This document shows positions 62,038 through 64,000 of a stretch of DNA of 64,000 bases, piece by piece. Each line of letters begins with the position of its first letter. Position 1 is the stretch's first letter. The DNA is taken from positions 248,001-312,000 of the forward strand of contig NZ_JAVRHX010000003.1 in assembly GCF_031846345.1 (NCBI RefSeq), given 5' to 3'. The translations under genes and the position numbers were made by a program. Below the pieces are notes generated by a model. It was not told where the DNA came from and did not search any database. It saw nothing but the letters and a program-made list of their open reading frames with translations. The DNA comes from Glaciecola petra (GTDB lineage: Bacteria; Pseudomonadota; Gammaproteobacteria; Enterobacterales; Alteromonadaceae).

Positions 62038-63831
62038 ATGACAATGGGAACGGACCAAAGCGAAGTATTAAAATATATTGAAAAATATGCAGGTATTTTC
62101 AATTCCGTCGCCGAAGATATTGTTAAACGCGCCAGTATAGGTGACAAACAAAGCAGTCCATTTTTGGGCGACTTAGAAAAACTGCAAGCTTTGCTATCGG
62201 GCGAGACAAAAATAGACGCAAATAAGTTGTTTACTCAGCAAGTCGAATACATGAAAAAACAATCAGAATTGTGGCAGATGGCGTCTAAAGCAATGATGGT
62301 AAATGATGGTTCACCAAACGGGTCTAACGAAGCTAAAAGCGATATAAAAAAAGACCGACGTTTTGCCCATCAAGATTGGGAAAGTAACCCAGTATTCAAC
62401 TATATAAAAGAGTCCTACCTGATTAACGCAGATATGCTTAGCAACATGGTAAACGCAATAGAATTTAGTGACCCCAAAAGCGCTGAACAAGCTAAGTTTT
62501 TTACGCGACAATATGTCAACTCGCTATCCCCTACCAATTATGTATTAACTAACCCTGAAGTATGCGAAGAAATCGTCAAAACCGAAGGGCAAAGTATTCT
62601 GAAAGGTATAAAAGCGTATTTAGAAGACCTCGAAAAAAGCCCTTTAGAAGCATTTAAAATGCGTCAGAGTGACGCCAATGCCTTTGAGTTAGGTAAAAAC
62701 CTCGCATACACACCCGGTAAGGTAGTATTCCGAAACGAATTAATAGAACTTTTGCACTATGAACCAAAAGCAAAAACAGCTCATGCTGTTGCAACGCTGG
62801 TTATTCCACCTTTTATAAATAAATATTACGTAATGGACTTAGAAGAGAAAAAGTCTTTAGTGGGAGGCTTGCTAGATAGCGGCCATTCAGTATTCATGAT
62901 TTCATGGGTTAACCCTGATGCGAGTTTGTCTGACAACGACTTTTTTGATTACATGAGAAAAGGGCCAATTTCGGCAATCGACGTGGTTAAAGAAATTACC
63001 AAAAAAGACAAAGTCAACTTAACCGGGTTTTGCGTTGGAGGCACTTTAGCCGCGGTTACAAGCGCTTATTTACGTGCCAAAGGGGATGAGAGTATTAACT
63101 CTTTAACCCTCCTTACTACCCTACTTGATTTTTCTCAGCCGGGTGAACTTGCTAACTATTTTACTGAAGATATGCTCAACATGATCGAGCAGAATGCTGA
63201 TATCAAAGGTGTTTTCGATGGACGAATTATTGCCATGAGCTTCAGTTTGTTAAGAGAGAATAGTCTATTCTGGTCTTTCTTTATCAATAATTACCTAAAA
63301 GGCAAAGATCCCGCTCCTTTTGATATTCTATATTGGAATAGCGATTCAACTAATATCCCTGCCGCTTGTTTTAAGCAATATCTAAAACTGACTTATTGGG
63401 AAAACACCCTACGAAATCCGGGTGCTATCCAATTAGATGGCGTCGATATTGATTTTTCTAACATTGATATGCCCACTTATTTTCTGTGCACGGTAGCCGA
63501 TCATATTGTATTGTGGCAAGGTGCTTACGAAGGGACCAAATTACTTGGTGGTGATACTCGTTTTGTATTAGCTGGGTCGGGTCACATTGCTGGCGTAATC
63601 AATCCCACAAAGGGCGGTAAATATCCGCACTGGACCAATAATAACTTACCTGAAACACCAGAAGAGTGGCTTGAAGGTGCAAGTGAACAAGCTGGTTCAT
63701 GGTGGGTAGATTGGCATAATTGGCTGAAACCTATGTCTGGAAGAAAGGTCACCGCACCTATTCCCGGTCAGTCAGAATACTTGCCAGCGCTTGGTGATGC
63801 TCCGGGTACCTATGTTCGAAAAGTGCTGTGA
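62038..63831 (+). CDS. phaC: Poly(3-hydroxyalkanoate) synthase, class I
   Basis: 597 residues. An alpha/beta-hydrolase-fold polymerase that links 3-hydroxyacyl-CoA monomers into storage polyester. The lipase-like box is GFCVGGTLAA with the catalytic Cys; the Asp is in CTVADHIVLW and the His in AGSGHIAGVINP. The N-terminal region (about 1-180) is the usual helical part. I start at the ATG at 62038; a TTG at 62029 is only two bases from GAGG. The partial phaR gene follows. A granule-associated phasin or phaA/phaB is not in view. Confidence 0.94.
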   Translation: MTMGTDQSEVLKYIEKYAGIFNSVAEDIVKRASIGDKQSSPFLGDLEKLQALLSGETKIDANKLFTQQVEYMKKQSELWQMASKAMMVNDGSPNGSNEAKSDIKKDRRFAHQDWESNPVFNYIKESYLINADMLSNMVNAIEFSDPKSAEQAKFFTRQYVNSLSPTNYVLTNPEVCEEIVKTEGQSILKGIKAYLEDLEKSPLEAFKMRQSDANAFELGKNLAYTPGKVVFRNELIELLHYEPKAKTAHAVATLVIPPFINKYYVMDLEEKKSLVGGLLDSGHSVFMISWVNPDASLSDNDFFDYMRKGPISAIDVVKEITKKDKVNLTGFCVGGTLAAVTSAYLRAKGDESINSLTLLTTLLDFSQPGELANYFTEDMLNMIEQNADIKGVFDGRIIAMSFSLLRENSLFWSFFINNYLKGKDPAPFDILYWNSDSTNIPAACFKQYLKLTYWENTLRNPGAIQLDGVDIDFSNIDMPTYFLCTVADHIVLWQGAYEGTKLLGGDTRFVLAGSGHIAGVINPTKGGKYPHWTNNNLPETPEEWLEGASEQAGSWWVDWHNWLKPMSGRKVTAPIPGQSEYLPALGDAPGTYVRKVL

Positions 63832-63928
63832 GTAAAATAGAGCTTGCCGTAACATGCTTGTCTATTCTTTGAAGCAAAAATAAAGTACTCTTGCCAGGCT
63901 TGTTATAAGACTTTAAGGATTTACCCAA

Positions 63929-64000
63929 TTGATTATCATAAAAAAATACCCCAACCGACGCCTTTACGATACGGTGAATAGTCAATATGTAAATTTGAGT
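63929..64000 (+). CDS. phaR: PHA synthesis regulator PhaR (5' end only)
   Basis: The first 24 codons, cut by the window end. From a TTG with TAAGGAT eight bases before it, the frame reads IIIKKYPNRRLYDTVNSQYV, the highly conserved DNA- and granule-binding N-terminus of PhaR (PHB/PHA_accumulation regulator). PhaR represses phasin genes until polymer granules titrate it. Its place after phaC is typical. Confidence 0.85.
   Translation, partial: MIIIKKYPNRRLYDTVNSQYVNLS

Noticed and set aside
1..64000. Search for tRNA, rRNA, CRISPR arrays, insertion sequences, att sites and riboswitches
   Set aside because: Nothing convincing seen by eye on either strand; small RNAs without obvious terminators could be missed.

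Overview
The window looks like a chromosomal segment of a marine gammaproteobacterium of the Alteromonadales (Glaciecola/Paraglaciecola/Alteromonas type). The A+T-rich composition (roughly 40% GC by eye), the arginine succinyltransferase cluster next to pabA, DUF2982 and VF530 proteins, PEP-CTERM-like 'VSAP' tails, a PL7 alginate lyase and phaC/phaR all fit that group. The assignment is an inference from gene content. I saw no transposase, integrase, phage gene, CRISPR array, tRNA or rRNA.

Layout. 1-6857 (+): 3' part of trpS, pabA, an HDOD protein, then astC-astA-astD (arginine catabolism) behind two ArgR-box-like sites. 6873-14158: parC (-), a BarA-type hybrid kinase with a RetS/LadS-type 7TM sensor, rlmA and trhA. 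14235-19282 (-): a 1497-residue secreted protein with two nuclease domains and a C-terminal dockerin-like segment, followed 20 bp later by a small cohesin-like protein with a PEP-CTERM-like tail. 19585-20844 (-): VF530, RRM and DUF2982 proteins. 20962-26294: RND pump operon and divergent TetR regulator around a clear operator-like palindrome. 26308-29988: VOC protein, secreted hydrolase, small unknown proteins, EamA transporter. 30157-33655 (+): pyrB, hemL, class III cyclase. 33671-37530 (-): gamma-glutamyltransferase, an atypical DyP homologue and a DUF3089 protein. 37691-40193 (+): two glyoxalase-fold proteins and alginate lyase. 40248-48061 (-): TPR-GGDEF cyclase, KAP-type NTPase, DUF1295 protein and a sterol-desaturase-like enzyme.

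48170-54588 is the region I find most interesting. Reading from the right, a LuxO-like sigma-54 activator, an H-NOX haem sensor and a hybrid histidine kinase with an Hpt-like end form a compact operon, a likely nitric-oxide phosphorelay. Four kilobases away, the intergenic region 48998-49311 carries two divergent, well-formed sigma-54 promoters. Between them lies a TTGCA-TTT-TGCAA palindrome, the same half-sites that make up a perfect 24-bp palindrome upstream of the LuxO-like gene. The promoters drive an inner-membrane-anchored protein on one side and, on the other, a von Willebrand A protein with a PEP-CTERM-like tail plus a small secreted protein. I infer a local circuit running H-NOX to kinase to LuxO-like activator to sigma-54-dependent envelope proteins.

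54611-64000: thiopurine methyltransferase and cyclophilin; glnK-amtB behind a sigma-54/NtrC promoter; a PspB-like peptide; a TPR lipo/secreted protein; PBP1b (mrcB); PHA synthase phaC; and the first codons of phaR, cut by the window end.
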